This document shows positions 53,801 to 63,332 of a DNA stretch of 64,000 nt, in pieces. Source of the DNA: Adhaeribacter arboris (GTDB lineage Bacteria > Bacteroidota > Bacteroidia > Cytophagales > Hymenobacteraceae); assembly GCF_003023845.1 (NCBI RefSeq), contig NZ_PYFT01000001.1, forward strand, positions 6,386,001-6,450,000, written 5' to 3'. The position numbers were made by a program, and so were the translations under genes. The notes under the pieces were generated by a model that worked only from the letters and a program-made list of their open reading frames with translations, ran no database searches and had not been told where the DNA came from. Each line of letters opens with the position of its first letter. Position 1 is the stretch's first letter.

Positions 53801-55410
53801 GTAGTATTACCCGCCTGAGAAGCTTTTACCACCACTATGCCGTAACCGGTAAAGTGCAATTGATTTCCTTTTTGGGTAGCCGGTCCGGAAATAAGTTTGA
53901 AAGTAACGGGCAAACCGGAACTTGCTTTAGCCGAAAGAGTAAACGGGGAACTGGTGAGGGCCTTATCGGGGGGGTAAAAGGCAATAGTTTGTACTTTTTT
54001 ATTTGGTATCTGAAGTTTCACTAACCAATAATCATTAGCCGGATAGAAACCGGAGGTACCACCCAACAGGATATTGCCGTCGGAAGCAGAAGTAATTTGG
54101 GAACCACTGGCCACGCTTGTATCCCAAAGTTTTTTTCCTTGGGCATCTATTCTTATAAGCCAAGTATCGCCTATACCTCTTCGTGGACCCACGTCTCCTC
54201 CACGGTCCGAATCGGAATTGCCACTCAACAGGTAACCCCCACCTTTTATTGGTAAAATAGAGGTCAGGTTATCTCTTTCATTCCCACCAAAAGTTTTGTC
54301 CCATACTTTGTTGCCGGAGGTGCCAATTTTAATTACCCAATAATCGCCTAAAAGATCATCATCGGTAGCATCCCGGCTAGGTTCGCTTTTATCTAAACCC
54401 TTAGAAGATTCTGAACGTCCTCCCAGCAGGTAGCCGCCATCCGGGGCCACTGCCAAGGCATTCAAAACATCATCCCGGTTTCCACCGAAAGTTTTATCCC
54501 ATTGTTTGGTACCCAGGCCCGAAATTTTAACTACCCAATAATCATCGCAGGGAGTACCAAAACCATCGGTACAATCACTTTTTCGAGGTTCGCTCTTATC
54601 CCCACTTTTATCCGAGTTAGAACGACCGCCGAGTAAATAGCCTCCATCCGGAGTAGTAATTAAGGAAGAAAGATTATCTGCTTCGCCGCCGCCAAAAGTT
54701 TTGTCCCACACCTTGCTGCCATCCGCTTTTAATTTAATCACCCAATAATCATAGCTGCCCTTGTTGTCTTGCGTTTTATCCCCCGATTTTCCGGAATAAG
54801 AAAAACCTCCCAAAATATAGCCACCATCATTTGTTAGTTGGAGAGCATATAAATAATCATTCTCATATCCACCCAAGGTTTTATCCCATACTTTTTTGCC
54901 GCTGGCATTTAACTTAACGATCCAGTAATCACGGTTAAAATAGGAGCCTTTATTATTTTCGGATTTATCGCCGGATTTCTCGGAGGAAGAGTATCCAGCC
55001 AGAATATAGCCTCCGTCACTGGTTTGTTTTATGGCGGTTAAATAATCCGCGTCATTTCCACCAACAGTGGTATTCCAGGCTTTGCTGCCGTCCGGTTTTA
55101 TTTTAATTACCCAATAATCCGTGGTGCACTTATCCGTATTACATTCTCCCCGGTTGGGTTCAGATTTATCGGCACCGATGCCCGAGGAGGAAGACCCACC
55201 CGCTATATAGCCGCCATCGCTGGTTTGCTCCACTATAGTTAATTGATCGCTGTGGTTTCCGCCAAAGGTTTTTTCCCAAAGTTTAATTTGAGCCTGGGAA
55301 GAAAGGGTAGTTAAAAGCCCTAGTAATAACGTTATGGCTAGTTGGCAGTAAAAAGAAGAAAAAGTAAAAAGATACCCTCTTTTCGATAAAAGTGATACGG
55401 GTGTTTTCAT
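50890..55410 (-). CDS. Large type IX-secreted protein with about 21 propeller-like repeats
   Basis: The 1506-residue protein has a signal peptide (about 20-41) and then repeats of roughly 55-60 residues of the form GG..D.L......DGGY.LGG.S.SG..GDKS....G..DYWVVK.D..G.K.WDK. I count seven before, and fourteen after, an Ig-like insert (about residues 475-550, TLSAKASSGLPVTFKLISG). Some repeats are degenerate, for example the seventh and the thirteenth. The last 87 residues (from LLPFSAYPNPF) are a type IX C-terminal sorting domain with a SAGIYILRL segment, so the protein is exported and probably attached to the cell surface. The 7+14 layout fits three seven-bladed beta-propellers. Ligand unknown. 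Confidence 0.88.
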   Translation of the reverse strand: MKTPVSLLSKRGYLFTFSSFYCQLAITLLLGLLTTLSSQAQIKLWEKTFGGNHSDQLTIVEQTSDGGYIAGGSSSSGIGADKSEPNRGECNTDKCTTDYWVIKIKPDGSKAWNTTVGGNDADYLTAIKQTSDGGYILAGYSSSEKSGDKSENNKGSYFNRDYWIVKLNASGKKVWDKTLGGYENDYLYALQLTNDGGYILGGFSYSGKSGDKTQDNKGSYDYWVIKLKADGSKVWDKTFGGGEADNLSSLITTPDGGYLLGGRSNSDKSGDKSEPRKSDCTDGFGTPCDDYWVVKISGLGTKQWDKTFGGNRDDVLNALAVAPDGGYLLGGRSESSKGLDKSEPSRDATDDDLLGDYWVIKIGTSGNKVWDKTFGGNERDNLTSILPIKGGGYLLSGNSDSDRGGDVGPRRGIGDTWLIRIDAQGKKLWDTSVASGSQITSASDGNILLGGTSGFYPANDYWLVKLQIPNKKVQTIAFYPPDKALTSSPFTLSAKASSGLPVTFKLISGPATQKGNQLHFTGYGIVVVKASQAGNTTYSPVEFTASFRVQRLTPQNDKTIGGNSIDNLADMVATPDGGYLIGGTSFSGISGDKSTANKGLSDYWLVKTDTNKKKIWDKSFGGKGTEKLATIISTSDGGYLLGGTSSSGINGDKSEASKGNNDYWLVKVDAYGNKLWNKTIGGNLDDNLSTLVATTDGGYVLGGTSKSGKSGDKSEENQGKTDEFGQTPTDFWVVKVDSKGNKVWDKTLGKATDEILTSLIATPDGNYLVGGQNTNNEGGNDFWLVKINGNGNQLWDKNYNRDFYNKLTSMVATPDGGYVLVGISGFETYGYWALKVDAKGNSVWSNFFLGNSIYCFACETNYSIPIDILPTSNDHYLIAGYSWSNIGFDRTEENRGNQDYWLVEIDGDGKKIADKSFGSSESDQLAAIMATPNGGYLLGGHSNSNIGYEKTENSKGDYDFWLVETKISAFPPASLAAWNLRYGGNQSDYLTTVLPTNDGGYLLGGYSNSGQSGDKSQSSYGKSDYWVVKTDAAGAKLWDRRYGGSGEDYLKSIISTKDGGFLLGGSSESGINGNKTAPNKGGRDIWVVKISSSGEKEWDRSYGGSNTEDLQKIILLPDAYSDTYLLAGYSDSPVSGDKTQDSQGGKDYWLVKIYSFNGAIGWDNRYGGADDEYMGDVLALANGDLLVGGTSFSSASGDKTQGNQGGSDYWLLRTDNQGKKLWDKRYGGNNQDQLLAIVNPSFNTILLAGHSASGVSGDKSQASQGSKDYWLLQVNNLGEKQWDKTYGGAGEETLRSLITDKDGGYVLGGTSFSGKSGDKSQASQGASDYWIVKTDAAGNKLWDKRYGGSQEEELRAVWPTSDGGYLLGGRSSSGVSGDRAQPSQGENDFWLVKVAPVKTITPLVAARQPAVNQEVTNPASLLPFSAYPNPFVQEVTVRFRVPQTQKVSLKVYDSQGREVTTLFQGEALANQTYMRQWQGNHASAGIYILRLQTKDIQSNQKVILTR

Positions 55411-56133
55411 TTTGGAAAATGTTTAAGAAGAAGTACAGCTAGTAGATGAACATCAGAATGAAAACCCGGCGATACCTAGAAAAGGAATAAACCAGGCCAC
55501 TGGGGCAGGTATAAAGCTACTGCAATAAGCTTTATGTATTAAAGTGAACAAGGGCAATAAGCGCGAATCATGGGTGCAGGGTGTCCAATTGCTCCCTGGT
55601 ATTATAAGCTTCCGGGAGTAATTAATTTTTGATTGAAAATAGTTTATCCATTATTTAGCAGATTAAGTGATTTAGAGGTATCAATACTATTCTCTTGTAC
55701 ATCCGCTGAATAGATAAATTGTTACCTGGTTCTGCCTGGAATCTTAAAAAGTTCATCTAACCGCAGGAATTGGTTCTGGCAAATACCAGATGATTCTGGA
55801 TTGAATCGCTCTTGGTGGAACCCGGGAAGGGAGAGTAGGAGATTGTAAAGTGTGTATATTTTATAGATGGAAGAGCTGTTTTGCTGCGGTAAATCAATTT
55901 GGATTACTCCGGAAAAAAGTTGATTTAGCGCGATTTTTTTGCCCGTTAGATACTTAACCAAGCCTATGTCATAGAAGAGAGGTAAGTTTTTTAGAACACT
56001 AAAATGCTTTAAAAATTAAAAATGTATACCGTTTAATTTTTAGTATCTAATATAAACCTGCGGAAAAAACGAGGTATTTTTAGCTTTTTACAACAACCTA
56101 AAATAAGTTTATTTTTGAAGAAATAGGGTACAT
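55411..56133. other. Gap without a recognised gene
   Basis: The 723 bases upstream of the T9SS protein gene are AT-rich, apart from two moderately GC-rich patches near 55440-55620 and 55730-55850. A minus-strand frame of 79 codons (55722-55961) shows no family features, signal peptide or supported start. It may be a degraded gene. Confidence 0.5.
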
Positions 56134-58344
56134 CTACTTTACTGAACTTTTATACGCAGCAAGACCCGCATCCAGAAAATTTACAAAATCAGCTACGTTT
56201 AAGTTATAAGCGGTTGGTTTTATCAAAGGTTTTCCCTCCCGGCCTAAAAGCACATAGAAAGGTTGGGCATTGTTCTGAAAAGCGGTAATTTGAAAATCAG
56301 CGTATTTTTTTCCAATTGTTGTTTTTTGTTTTTGATCGTAGGTAGAAGTATACCATTCGGATTGGGGCAATTCGGTTTTATCATCTACGTAGAGAGCCAC
56401 TACCACATAATCATTTTTCAGTCGACGCAGTACTTCCGGATCCGACCAAACGTTAGCTTCCATCTCGCGGCAGTTTACGCAACCATGACCGGTAAAATCA
56501 ATAAAAATAGGTTTATTCTGTTGCGCGGCACAGCGCTTGGCCTGCTCTAAGTCAAAATAACCTTGTAACCCGTGCGGTAAATGCAAAAAATCGGCGTATT
56601 TAGGCTTTTCGCACAAAGTACTGGCACTTGTATTAGTATTAGCGATGCCCGAAGTGAATAACCGCGATAAATCAAAGTCGTGCGTACTTTGCGGGGGCAG
56701 GTAACCGGCCAACGCTTTTAATGGAGCACCAAACATGCCCGGAATTAAGTACACGACAAAACTAAATGCTACTACCGCTAAAAACAGGCGCGGTACACTA
56801 ACAAAAGGCAGATCGCTGTCGTGCGCAAACTTAAGTTTACCGAGTAAATAAAAACCCAGCAAAGTAAAAAGTACTACCCAAATAGCCAGGTAAATTTCAC
56901 GATCCAGAATGCCCCAATGGTAAGCCTGGTCGGCCACGCTTAAAAATTTAAGGGCTAAAGCCAGTTCAATAAACCCTAAACAAACTTTTACCGAATTAAG
57001 CCAGCCACCCGATTTTGGTAAATTGCGCAGCCACGAAGGGAAAGCTGCAAATAAAGTAAAGGGCAAGGCAAAAGCCAAAGAATAAGCAAACATACCGGCA
57101 ATAGGTTTTAACGTTTCGCCACCGGCCGAGGCTACCAAAATACTACCCACAATAGGACCGGTGCAGGAAAAAGATACCAGTACCAGCGTAAAAGCCATGA
57201 AAAATATTCCGTACCAACCGCCTTTGTCGCTTTGGCTATCCGCCTTATTAACCAACCCACTCGGTAACGTGATTTCGAATAAACCCAAAAAAGATAAGCC
57301 GAAAAGCAGAAAAATTAAAAAGAAAATACTGTTGGGGAGCCAATGGGTACTGATAAAATTAGCCGCATCGGGCCCGGCTAGCTTAGAAAAAACTACCCCG
57401 ATAAAAGAATAAATGACAATAATGGAAATACCGTAAGCCAAGGCTTTCAGAATAGATTCGCCGCGTCCGTTGCTGTTACCCGTAAAGAAAGTTACCGTCA
57501 TGGGTACCATCGGGAATACACAGGGAGTTAATAAAGCAATTAAACCGGAGCCGAAAGCGAGTAAAATAAATTTCCAGAGGTCAGATAACCCGGTCTCGGG
57601 CGTTCTTACGGGTTCTGAAGGCAGGTAAGCCGCCATGGAATTAGAAACAGCGCTATCGGTAGCCTTGGCCAGTTTATTTGCCTTTCGAGCCGAGTCAGCC
57701 TGAGCAGAATCAACTCTGGTAATAACATTTTGAAAATCCGGATTATCGGCTAATAAAGTTTCGGGTTCTTCGGTCGGAACCGTAGGTTTACTAATTGGGG
57801 TAGTTGCCTGACCAATAACGGGTTTTTGGGCGGGAGTAACGTTAACGGCTCCCAGGTCCTCGCCCGCCACCGGAATAGGTTCCAACGTAAACGAATCATC
57901 GAAAGGAATGCACCGCCCATCCACTTCGGTACAAACCTGGTACTCCACCGACCCGGCCAGGCGCAAATCCTTTTGCAAAACTTTAATCCGCTGACGAAAC
58001 TGGGCCGTTTTAGTAAAGTAGGTTACATCGCCCCCAAAAATTTTGTCGAACTTTTTCTTTGGATTAACCGGTTTAATTTTGCCTACCAGTTGGTAGGAGG
58101 GGTGAGGAGTAAAAGTAAACGTAGTTACGGTTGGCCCTACATTGGGGTCGAAATCACTGGAGTACAAATACCAATCCGGATCTATTTTTATGTCGAACAC
58201 CACCTCTATTTCGTCGCCGGTTTTTGCTTCTTTTTTAGAAAAAGAATACGACCATTTAGCCGGTTTTAAAACTTGCGCAAACAAAGAGTTGGTTACTACA
58301 AGTAATAAAGTAAATAAGAATATAGAGCGCTTTAGAAGTATCAT
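56134..58344 (-). CDS. dsbD: DsbD-type thiol:disulfide interchange protein
   Basis: From ATG 58344 the protein starts MILLKRSIFLFTLLLVVTNSLFAQ; 21 upstream residues in frame are not typical. Residues 25-145 are the N-terminal DsbD/DsbC-interacting domain. After an acidic linker come about eight membrane helices with the cysteine motifs TPCVFPMVPMT and SFSCTGPIVG, and the C-terminal thioredoxin domain carries FTGHGCVNCREME (CVNC). It carries electrons from cytoplasmic thioredoxin to periplasmic partners. Length of 736 residues fits Bacteroidota DsbD. It follows phoD by about 230 bases on the same strand. Confidence 0.93.
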   Translation of the reverse strand: MILLKRSIFLFTLLLVVTNSLFAQVLKPAKWSYSFSKKEAKTGDEIEVVFDIKIDPDWYLYSSDFDPNVGPTVTTFTFTPHPSYQLVGKIKPVNPKKKFDKIFGGDVTYFTKTAQFRQRIKVLQKDLRLAGSVEYQVCTEVDGRCIPFDDSFTLEPIPVAGEDLGAVNVTPAQKPVIGQATTPISKPTVPTEEPETLLADNPDFQNVITRVDSAQADSARKANKLAKATDSAVSNSMAAYLPSEPVRTPETGLSDLWKFILLAFGSGLIALLTPCVFPMVPMTVTFFTGNSNGRGESILKALAYGISIIVIYSFIGVVFSKLAGPDAANFISTHWLPNSIFFLIFLLFGLSFLGLFEITLPSGLVNKADSQSDKGGWYGIFFMAFTLVLVSFSCTGPIVGSILVASAGGETLKPIAGMFAYSLAFALPFTLFAAFPSWLRNLPKSGGWLNSVKVCLGFIELALALKFLSVADQAYHWGILDREIYLAIWVVLFTLLGFYLLGKLKFAHDSDLPFVSVPRLFLAVVAFSFVVYLIPGMFGAPLKALAGYLPPQSTHDFDLSRLFTSGIANTNTSASTLCEKPKYADFLHLPHGLQGYFDLEQAKRCAAQQNKPIFIDFTGHGCVNCREMEANVWSDPEVLRRLKNDYVVVALYVDDKTELPQSEWYTSTYDQKQKTTIGKKYADFQITAFQNNAQPFYVLLGREGKPLIKPTAYNLNVADFVNFLDAGLAAYKSSVK

Positions 58345-58578
58345 TAATGTTTGGTACAAAGTAAGTACTACAAAATAACGTAATTGCCGGCACATAATAT
58401 AACCCAACGTGCATTTACCTGATAACCTAATTGAATACTTAAAAAGTAAAGCTTGCTAATAATTAGTCAGAACGAATAACAGTTAAACCTGGGAAGAGGT
58501 TACAGGATGAAAAAAGTAAAGTAGGGTTAAAAGAGCAAAATCAACTAATTTATTGCTGCCTAGCCAAGCAACGAAATG

Positions 58579-59910
58579 TTATTTTAAATCATTCGCTCTA
58601 ATTTGCTGCTGCCAGATTGGCTCAGCATCGGAGCTATAAACCGTAATAGTTAAAAGCCGCTCGGCTGTAGAACCGGATACATTTAAAACCGCAAAGTTGC
58701 GCTGGTTGTAAAAAGTACCCGGCAATTGGTTTTTATTAGCCTTGCCATCGCCTTTAGCCGGGCTGGCAGTTAGCGGAGATACGGTTAAATCGTAAAGCGG
58801 ATAAGTGCCCCGCCGGGTTATTCGGCTTAATTCGGTATGGTGCCGATCGCCATCCAGAAATATTACCCCAGGAATTTTAGCAGCGGTTATTTTAGTTAAC
58901 AATTGCTGTTTTTCTGCCGGAAAAGTGCTGTAATTTTCAAAAGCATTCACGGTATTTAATACCTGGCCTCCTATACAGACAAATTTAAAATTTGCTTTAC
59001 TGGAAGTTAAAGCATCTAGTAACCAATCCAGTTGAGTTTTACCTAATAACACCTTGTTTTTGGTGCTGTTGTTGGGGCTCCGGAAATACCGATCATCTAG
59101 GAGGAAAAATTGGGCATCGTTCCAGGTAAAGGTGCCGGTTATCCCACCCTGACCGGTAAGGTTGTAATTAGGATTGGCCCAAAAAAGTTTAAAGGTTTCG
59201 GTGGTAATATCTTTGTTGGAAAAGCTACGATCAGCGTCGTTAGATCCATAATCGTGGTCATCCCAGATAGCATACTGGTGTACCGAACCCAGCAGCGGCT
59301 GCATTTCTGGTACGGAACGCGTATGGGTATACCGGTGAAAAATGCCGGTGCGGGTATTCCAATCGGGCTCCCGCAAATAGGTATTATCGCCGAGCCAAAG
59401 CATAAAATCCGGTTTCTGAGTTAAAATAGAGGAAAAAATCTGGTAATCGCCGCCGTAAGCTTCGCCGGGCCGGTCTGCTTCTGGTTCGTTGATGTAATTG
59501 CAGGAGCCAATAACAAACCGGAAATTGGGCGCATCTTTGCGGAACTGCCATAATTCTTGCGTCTGAAATTGGAGCGTATAAGGTCGGCTTACTTTTTTAT
59601 TATTAATGTATAATTCATAGCCATATTGCCGGCCGGGTTGCACTTTGTCGGCTAGTAAATGAGCGGTAAAGGCCAGGCTCTTGCTTGTTTTCACCGAGGT
59701 AGTGTTGTATTTAATTTTTGGAGCTGTTTTATCCCAGTACATTATTTTTACCTCCGCTTCGGTGCGGGTCTGTACCCAGAGCATTACTTCTTTCATATCG
59801 GCGTAACCTACCATAGGTCCGGCTTGCAACATATTGGTTTGCGCATGAAGGGGGCGCATCCCGATAATACAAAGTAGTAATACCAAGTTATACAGTAGTC
59901 TTGCACGCAT
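58579..59910 (-). CDS. PhoD-like phosphatase
   Basis: The 443-residue protein has a signal peptide (about 1-23, IIGMRPLHAQ), an N-terminal fibronectin-like PhoD domain (AGPMVGYADMKEVMLWVQT, near 30-125) and a calcineurin-like phosphatase domain. Metal motifs are FRFVIGSCNY, FMLWLGDNTYL, YAIWDDHDYGSND and DGDRHHTELS. It is a periplasmic or secreted phosphodiesterase/alkaline phosphatase; the likely role is release of phosphate. The start ATG is at 59910. No pho regulator is adjacent. Confidence 0.9.
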   Translation of the reverse strand: MRARLLYNLVLLLCIIGMRPLHAQTNMLQAGPMVGYADMKEVMLWVQTRTEAEVKIMYWDKTAPKIKYNTTSVKTSKSLAFTAHLLADKVQPGRQYGYELYINNKKVSRPYTLQFQTQELWQFRKDAPNFRFVIGSCNYINEPEADRPGEAYGGDYQIFSSILTQKPDFMLWLGDNTYLREPDWNTRTGIFHRYTHTRSVPEMQPLLGSVHQYAIWDDHDYGSNDADRSFSNKDITTETFKLFWANPNYNLTGQGGITGTFTWNDAQFFLLDDRYFRSPNNSTKNKVLLGKTQLDWLLDALTSSKANFKFVCIGGQVLNTVNAFENYSTFPAEKQQLLTKITAAKIPGVIFLDGDRHHTELSRITRRGTYPLYDLTVSPLTASPAKGDGKANKNQLPGTFYNQRNFAVLNVSGSTAERLLTITVYSSDAEPIWQQQIRANDLK

Positions 59911-60095
59911 AAATTATAAAATAATCGGGTAGAATAAGACGGATGGAAGAGGTAATGTGGAGGCGAAAATAAGAATTTTTTAAATTTTAGCTACTTTATT
60001 AAGCCGTACTTGACCAATTGTTTAAAAGTATTGTTTTAAAAGTTTGAAACATCCGGCTACTTATCCTAGTTTAAAAGCAAAATATTTGCTTTTTT

Positions 60096-60737
60096 ATGTC
60101 GCTCGTTAAAGCCCGTGATTCGCATAAATTGCTTCATGTTCTTCGCAATCCTGTACTAGCCGGAAGTATATTGGTATTTGTTTTAGCTTGGGTATACAGC
60201 GGCATTGCCACTACCAATTTGCTTAACTGGTTACTCGAAAACACGCTCACTTTACCCGGAATAGTTGCTTTTGGATTCTTCTATGTTCGTTATTCTTTAT
60301 CCGACAAGAGTGTTATTTGTGTTTTTTTATTTTTATTACTGCATTTATACGGTAGCCAATATACTTATCAGGAAAACCCCGTGGGTCGGTGGCTACAGGA
60401 AACTCTTGCTTTAGAGCGTAATCACTACGACCGGGTAGTCCATTTTAGCTTTGGTTTATTAATGGCTTTACCTATATACGAAATCTGCCGGTACCACTTA
60501 AAATCAGCGAGGTGGTTACCTTACCTGATACCTTTGGAACTTACTTTATCGATGAGTGTATTTTTTGAGTTAGTAGAATGGGTTTTTGCTACTATGTTTG
60601 TGCAGGAGAAAGCATCGGTCTACCTTGGCATGCAAGGCGATATTTGGGACGCCCAAAAAGATGTAATAGTGGCTTTTGGCGGAGCATTACTGGCCGTGTT
60701 ATGGATTTGGTTCAGTACCAAAAAAAGCGGGCATTAA
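60096..60737 (+). CDS. DUF2238 (YjdF) family membrane protein
   Basis: The 213-residue protein has about six membrane helices (for example GSILVFVLAWVYSGIA and LTLPGIVAFGFFYV). The conserved C-terminal stretch NHYDRVVHFSFGLL, SVFFELVEWVFA, GMQGDIWDAQKDV is the DUF2238 signature, with polar residues inside the membrane (D, H, E, D, D). The biochemical role is unknown. It stands alone, divergent from the phosphatase gene. Confidence 0.9.
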   Translation: MSLVKARDSHKLLHVLRNPVLAGSILVFVLAWVYSGIATTNLLNWLLENTLTLPGIVAFGFFYVRYSLSDKSVICVFLFLLLHLYGSQYTYQENPVGRWLQETLALERNHYDRVVHFSFGLLMALPIYEICRYHLKSARWLPYLIPLELTLSMSVFFELVEWVFATMFVQEKASVYLGMQGDIWDAQKDVIVAFGGALLAVLWIWFSTKKSGH

Positions 60738-60806
60738 AAGCAAAGTTAATTTTAGGTATAGTAAAGGTGCTTACTATTTTTTCGTTTGGTTTATAATCCC
60801 ATAAAA

Positions 60807-60833
60807 AAACGGCTGCCCAAAGAGCAACCGTTT
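60807..60833 (+). terminator. Weak terminator of the DUF2238 gene
   Basis: AAACGGCTGC and GCAACCGTTT pair with one C-A mismatch around a short loop, followed by AATTTG. Confidence 0.45.
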
Positions 60834-61013
60834 AATTTGTAAGTAGGAACAGAATCTGCTATAGACAACTCTCTTGCCAATTTTTATTAATTGCTCTTAT
60901 TTATTAAATTTTTACTATATAATCCAAGGTTTCTAAATTCTTTTATACCTATATTATTTAAGTAGGGGCCTTTACACCGGAAAGCTTGTATTTAAAGAAA
61001 ACCGGATAATAAA

Positions 61014-61038
61014 AAAGCCACACTAAAGGTGTGGCTTT
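61014..61038 (-). terminator. Terminator of the OmpA-like gene
   Basis: AAAGCCACAC and GTGTGGCTTT form a perfect 10-bp stem with a 5-base loop. On the minus strand it runs into TTTTTTAT. It lies 23 bases after the stop codon. Confidence 0.85.
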
Positions 61039-61061
61039 CTTTTCATAATTGTTTGTTTCAA

Positions 61062-61805
61062 TTATTTAATATCGCCGCGTTCAGCCGCTTTTTTTAGTTT
61101 TTCGTTCGCAAAAATCGCAACTTCTACTCGCCGGTTAGCTTGTTTACCGGCAGCGGTAGTATTATCCGCAACCGGTTGGCTAGAACCATAACCTTCGGCC
61201 GTAAGACGGCTTGGCTCTACCCCCAACGAAGTAATATAATCTTGAACAGCTTGGGCCCGGCGCTCGGATAAGGGCTGATTAATAGCATCAGAACCGGTGT
61301 TATCGGTATGGCCTTGAATAAGCACGTTGGTATCCCCGTATTTTTTTAGAGTAGCCGCTAACTTTTCAATATCGGTTTTAGAAGTGGGCTGCAACTCCGC
61401 GGAGTTAGTAGCAAATAAAATTCCAGAGTTAAAAGTAATTTTAATTCCTTCGCCTACTCGCTCAATTTTAGCGTTCTCCATGTCACGACGTAGTTCTTCG
61501 GCTTGTTTATCCATGCGTCGGCCAATCACGGCGCCGGTAGAACCACCTACTGCTGCCCCAATAATAGCACCAGCAGCCGTATTACCGGTTAATTTACCTA
61601 TTACACCACCTACTACCGCACCGGCTCCCGCGCCAATAATACCGCCTTTTGCTGTTTTATTCATTTTTCTGTTTGAACCAGCTGTCCGACTTGGTCCACC
61701 GCTATCCGGAGCGCCTGAAGTACGTCCTGTTTCGGAGGTTTTACAAGAAGAAAAAAGAATCAATACCGATAAGAAAACGGATAAAAATAACTTTGAAATT
61801 TTCAT
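61062..61805 (-). CDS. OmpA-family lipoprotein with glycine zipper
   Basis: From ATG 61805 (MKISKLFLSVFLSVLILFSSC) it has a lipoprotein signal with lipobox FSSC at C21. A glycine-zipper segment follows (GGIIGAGAGAVVGGVIGKL, near 55-100), then an OmpA C-terminal domain (about 120-240) with ILIN-like start TFNSGILFATNS, VLIQGHTDNTGS and LSERRAQAVQDYI, and NRRVEV. This domain holds peptidoglycan. Single gene. Eight upstream residues (MQNLKFNS) were discarded because the signal peptide begins at MKISK. Confidence 0.93.
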   Translation of the reverse strand: MKISKLFLSVFLSVLILFSSCKTSETGRTSGAPDSGGPSRTAGSNRKMNKTAKGGIIGAGAGAVVGGVIGKLTGNTAAGAIIGAAVGGSTGAVIGRRMDKQAEELRRDMENAKIERVGEGIKITFNSGILFATNSAELQPTSKTDIEKLAATLKKYGDTNVLIQGHTDNTGSDAINQPLSERRAQAVQDYITSLGVEPSRLTAEGYGSSQPVADNTTAAGKQANRRVEVAIFANEKLKKAAERGDIK

Positions 61806-62004
61806 AGAATTAAATTTTAGATTTTGCACTTTCTAATACGTTAATACGCCCTTTTTACTTGTTTTACACAAAATAGTTTAAAAATATATAAAATTTTATA
61901 TATGTAATTAGTTGCAAAAGTCAGGCCAACCTATTATAAATAAGCGAAAATGCAGGTGGGAAAACGTAGTTAAATTAAAGCTAGAAACGGAAAGTAACAG
62001 ACTA

Positions 62005-62949
62005 TCAGTAAGTTTTTTCAGGACTTATTTTTACTTGATTGGTTACTTTTTCTCCATTTACATTTAACGATTCAGATGTTTCAGCAAAAGCAGCATTTAC
62101 TTTTTCCGGGCGAAGCAAAAGCAGCAAATCCGTTAATTTCTGTTTCAGCTCTTTGCGATGCACGATAAAATCGAGGAAACCATGATCCAGCACAAACTCT
62201 GCCCGCTGAAAATCTTTAGGTAAATCTTTGCCAATGGTTTCTTTAATTACCCTTGGACCGGCAAATCCAATTAAGGCACCCGGTTCCGCTATGTTAAAAT
62301 CGCCGAGCATCGCAAAAGAAGCCGTAACCCCACCCGTGGTAGGGTCCGTTAAAAGGGAAATGTACGGAATCTTAGCTTCGGAGAGTAAAGCTAACTTAGC
62401 CGAAGTTTTAGCCATTTGCATTAAAGAATAACCAGCTTCCATCATGCGGGCGCCACCCGATTTAGAAATCATTAAAAACGGTATTTGGTGCTGACGGGCA
62501 TAGTCGATTGCCCGGGAGATTTTTTCGCCGACTACCGAGCCCATGGAGCCGCCAATAAAACTAAAATCCATACAAGCTATTACCAGTTCCAGGTCATGTA
62601 GTTTGCCGTGAGCCGTCCGGACAGCATCTTTTAAATGGGTCTTTTTTTGTGAAGCAGCAATGCGGTTAGGATAAGCCTGTGTATCCACAAACTCCAGCGG
62701 ATCGGAAGAAGTTAAATTCGCATCGAGTTCTTTAAATTTATTTTCATCAAATAATATTTCAAAATATTCCTCTGAGTTAATTCGATCGTGGTAACCACAG
62801 TTATTACACGTGTATAAATTGGCCTTATGCTCGGTGGTGTTGGTAACACGTTTACATTCCGGACATTTATACCAAAGGCCATCGGGTGTTTCTTTTTTCT
62901 CTTCGGTAGGGGTTACTATTCCCTTCTCTACTCTTTTAAACCAAGCCAT
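62005..62949 (-). CDS. accD: Acetyl-CoA carboxylase carboxyltransferase subunit beta
   Basis: The 314-residue protein starts [12 protein letters not shown] four-cysteine zinc finger uses C29, C32, C48 and C51 (CPEC...CNNC). The crotonase-like carboxyltransferase core has [21 protein letters not shown] and the [14 protein letters not shown] loop, and [12 protein letters not shown]. It forms malonyl-CoA with AccA, and is the first committed step of fatty-acid synthesis. accA is not in the window. Single gene. Confidence 0.96.
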   Translation of the reverse strand: MAWFKRVEKGIVTPTEEKKETPDGLWYKCPECKRVTNTTEHKANLYTCNNCGYHDRINSEEYFEILFDENKFKELDANLTSSDPLEFVDTQAYPNRIAASQKKTHLKDAVRTAHGKLHDLELVIACMDFSFIGGSMGSVVGEKISRAIDYARQHQIPFLMISKSGGARMMEAGYSLMQMAKTSAKLALLSEAKIPYISLLTDPTTGGVTASFAMLGDFNIAEPGALIGFAGPRVIKETIGKDLPKDFQRAEFVLDHGFLDFIVHRKELKQKLTDLLLLLRPEKVNAAFAETSESLNVNGEKVTNQVKISPEKTY

Positions 62950-63332
62950 ATTTTTAGATTAACGGCGCTGATGCGCTCTTTACAAACGTATGCAATCTTT
63001 TTATCTGTACCGAATGTTGCAATAAATTTATAGTTTCTGGGGTAGTATTAGAATAATTATATATTCTGAAAACCAGAAAATTAGTGTGCAAATATAGCAG
63101 TTAATTTTACGGGTTAAAAACATTCCTGATTTGTTATAAGGGATTAGGATGGATAGCTAGATTGGGTATTGGTATTTCTGGTTTTACTATTTCAATTAAT
63201 GCCCCCTTCGGCGCTAATTTATAAATTTTGATAAATTAGCTTAAGTGGGTTTTATGATTAAAACCATCAGAGCCGACTACAATAGTCGGCTCTGATGGTT
63301 TTAATGGAGTTTTATTTGGTTAAAGAAATTTT
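62950..63332. other. Gap with long hairpin
   Basis: The 383 bases between accD and the transsulfuration gene contain the accD promoter region and one very long hairpin (63257-63305). No gene is seen. Confidence 0.6.
63257..63305 (-). terminator. Long terminator hairpin of the transsulfuration gene
   Basis: A perfect 23-bp stem (63257-63279 and 63283-63305) with a CAA loop, centred on AGAGCCGACTA. It lies 27 bases after the stop at 63333 on the minus strand, ending in TTTTAAT. Confidence 0.85.

Larger units (their letters stand above)
60738..61061. other. Convergent gap with two hairpins
   Basis: The gap holds a weak hairpin after the DUF2238 gene and a good terminator before the OmpA-like gene. 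Nothing else was recognised. Confidence 0.55.

Noticed and set aside
51000-55300. Tandem DNA repeat inside the large secreted protein gene
   Set aside because: Repetition is at protein level; DNA copies are diverged, so it is part of the coding feature and not a separate repeat.
55722-55961. Minus-strand frame of 79 codons
   Set aside because: No motif or supported start; may be a degraded gene, but not enough to annotate.
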